Shown piece by piece: positions 46,201 to 46,269 of a stretch of 46,269 bases of DNA; within the stretch, counting starts at the first letter, position 1, and the number at the start of each line of letters is the position of its first letter. Location of the stretch: assembly GCA_001839685.1 (NCBI GenBank), contig MLAK01000925.1:1-46269 (forward strand). Reading direction: 5' to 3'. The position numbers were made by a program, and so were the translations under genes. The DNA is from Tritrichomonas foetus. Lineage: Eukaryota; Parabasalia; Tritrichomonadida; Tritrichomonadidae. The notes below the pieces were generated by a model. That model was given only the letters and a program-made list of their open reading frames with translations, was not told the origin of the DNA and did not search any database.

Positions 46201-46269
46201 AATTTTTTTCATGATTTTTTCCTTTTTTCCTTTTCCGGGAAAAGGAAAAAAATGAAATTTTTCACGATT

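Overview
The window looks like nuclear DNA of a parabasalid protist, most likely a Tritrichomonas/Trichomonas-type trichomonad. It is AT-rich (roughly 30% GC by eye) and most genes are intronless. Several start codons sit 8-26 nt behind a trichomonad-type initiator (TCA+1 Py T/A). The one spliced gene has two 24-nt introns with GTATTT donors and CTAACANCAG acceptors. The gene content also fits: giant multi-pass adenylyl-cyclase-like receptors, a legumain-like peptidase cluster, many protein kinases and a bacterial-type sugar kinase. Both ends of the window carry related GACCGG hairpin repeats, so this may be a whole scaffold broken at repeats. Two single Ns (5094, 35517) and one 130-N gap (29121-29250) all sit in or next to tandem repeats.

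Layout. 1-7.7 kb: terminal repeat; a Vps16-C/SPE-39-like protein (+); RNA polymerase III subunit RPC6 (-); and a large WW-like/MyTH4/RhoGAP protein with a long Gln/Pro low-complexity middle (-). 7.7-9.9 kb: an ARL3-like small GTPase in three exons with a Lys/Glu-rich tail, then a coiled-coil protein. 10-14.8 kb: a 1568-residue membrane PAS-cyclase (-). 16.4-21.7 kb: a Ser/Thr kinase (+); a 764-residue protein built from about seven unrecognised repeats (-); a 19-bp minisatellite; and a ubiquitin-like membrane protein (-). 22.9-27.6 kb: three legumain-like genes, the middle one cut off directly in front of the third. 27.9-31.7 kb: a NahK-type sugar 1-kinase, a gapped repeat array and an Akt/PKB kinase. 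32.2-36.2 kb: the splicing factor U2AF35 (-), a foldback element, a pseudokinase, and an exact 668-bp duplication that is probably an assembly artefact. 36.3-43.6 kb: a ZIP-like membrane protein (-), NAC alpha, and a second cyclase-like receptor with a degenerate catalytic domain and an in-frame stop near its N-terminus. 43.6-46.3 kb: repeats, a kinase interrupted by one TGA, and the right terminal hairpin.

How the genes fit together. There is no operon logic, as expected for a eukaryote. Themes are signalling (two cyclases, four kinases of which one lacks catalytic residues and one is broken, RhoGAP, ARL GTPase), proteolysis (legumains) and housekeeping (RPC6, NAC alpha, U2AF35). U2AF35 is the factor expected to read the 3' ends of introns such as the two short ones here. 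The strongest items for follow-up are the short introns placed directly behind the ATG, the seven-repeat protein, the foldback element whose stem pairing is kept while sequence changes, and the two cyclases with altered catalytic sites.
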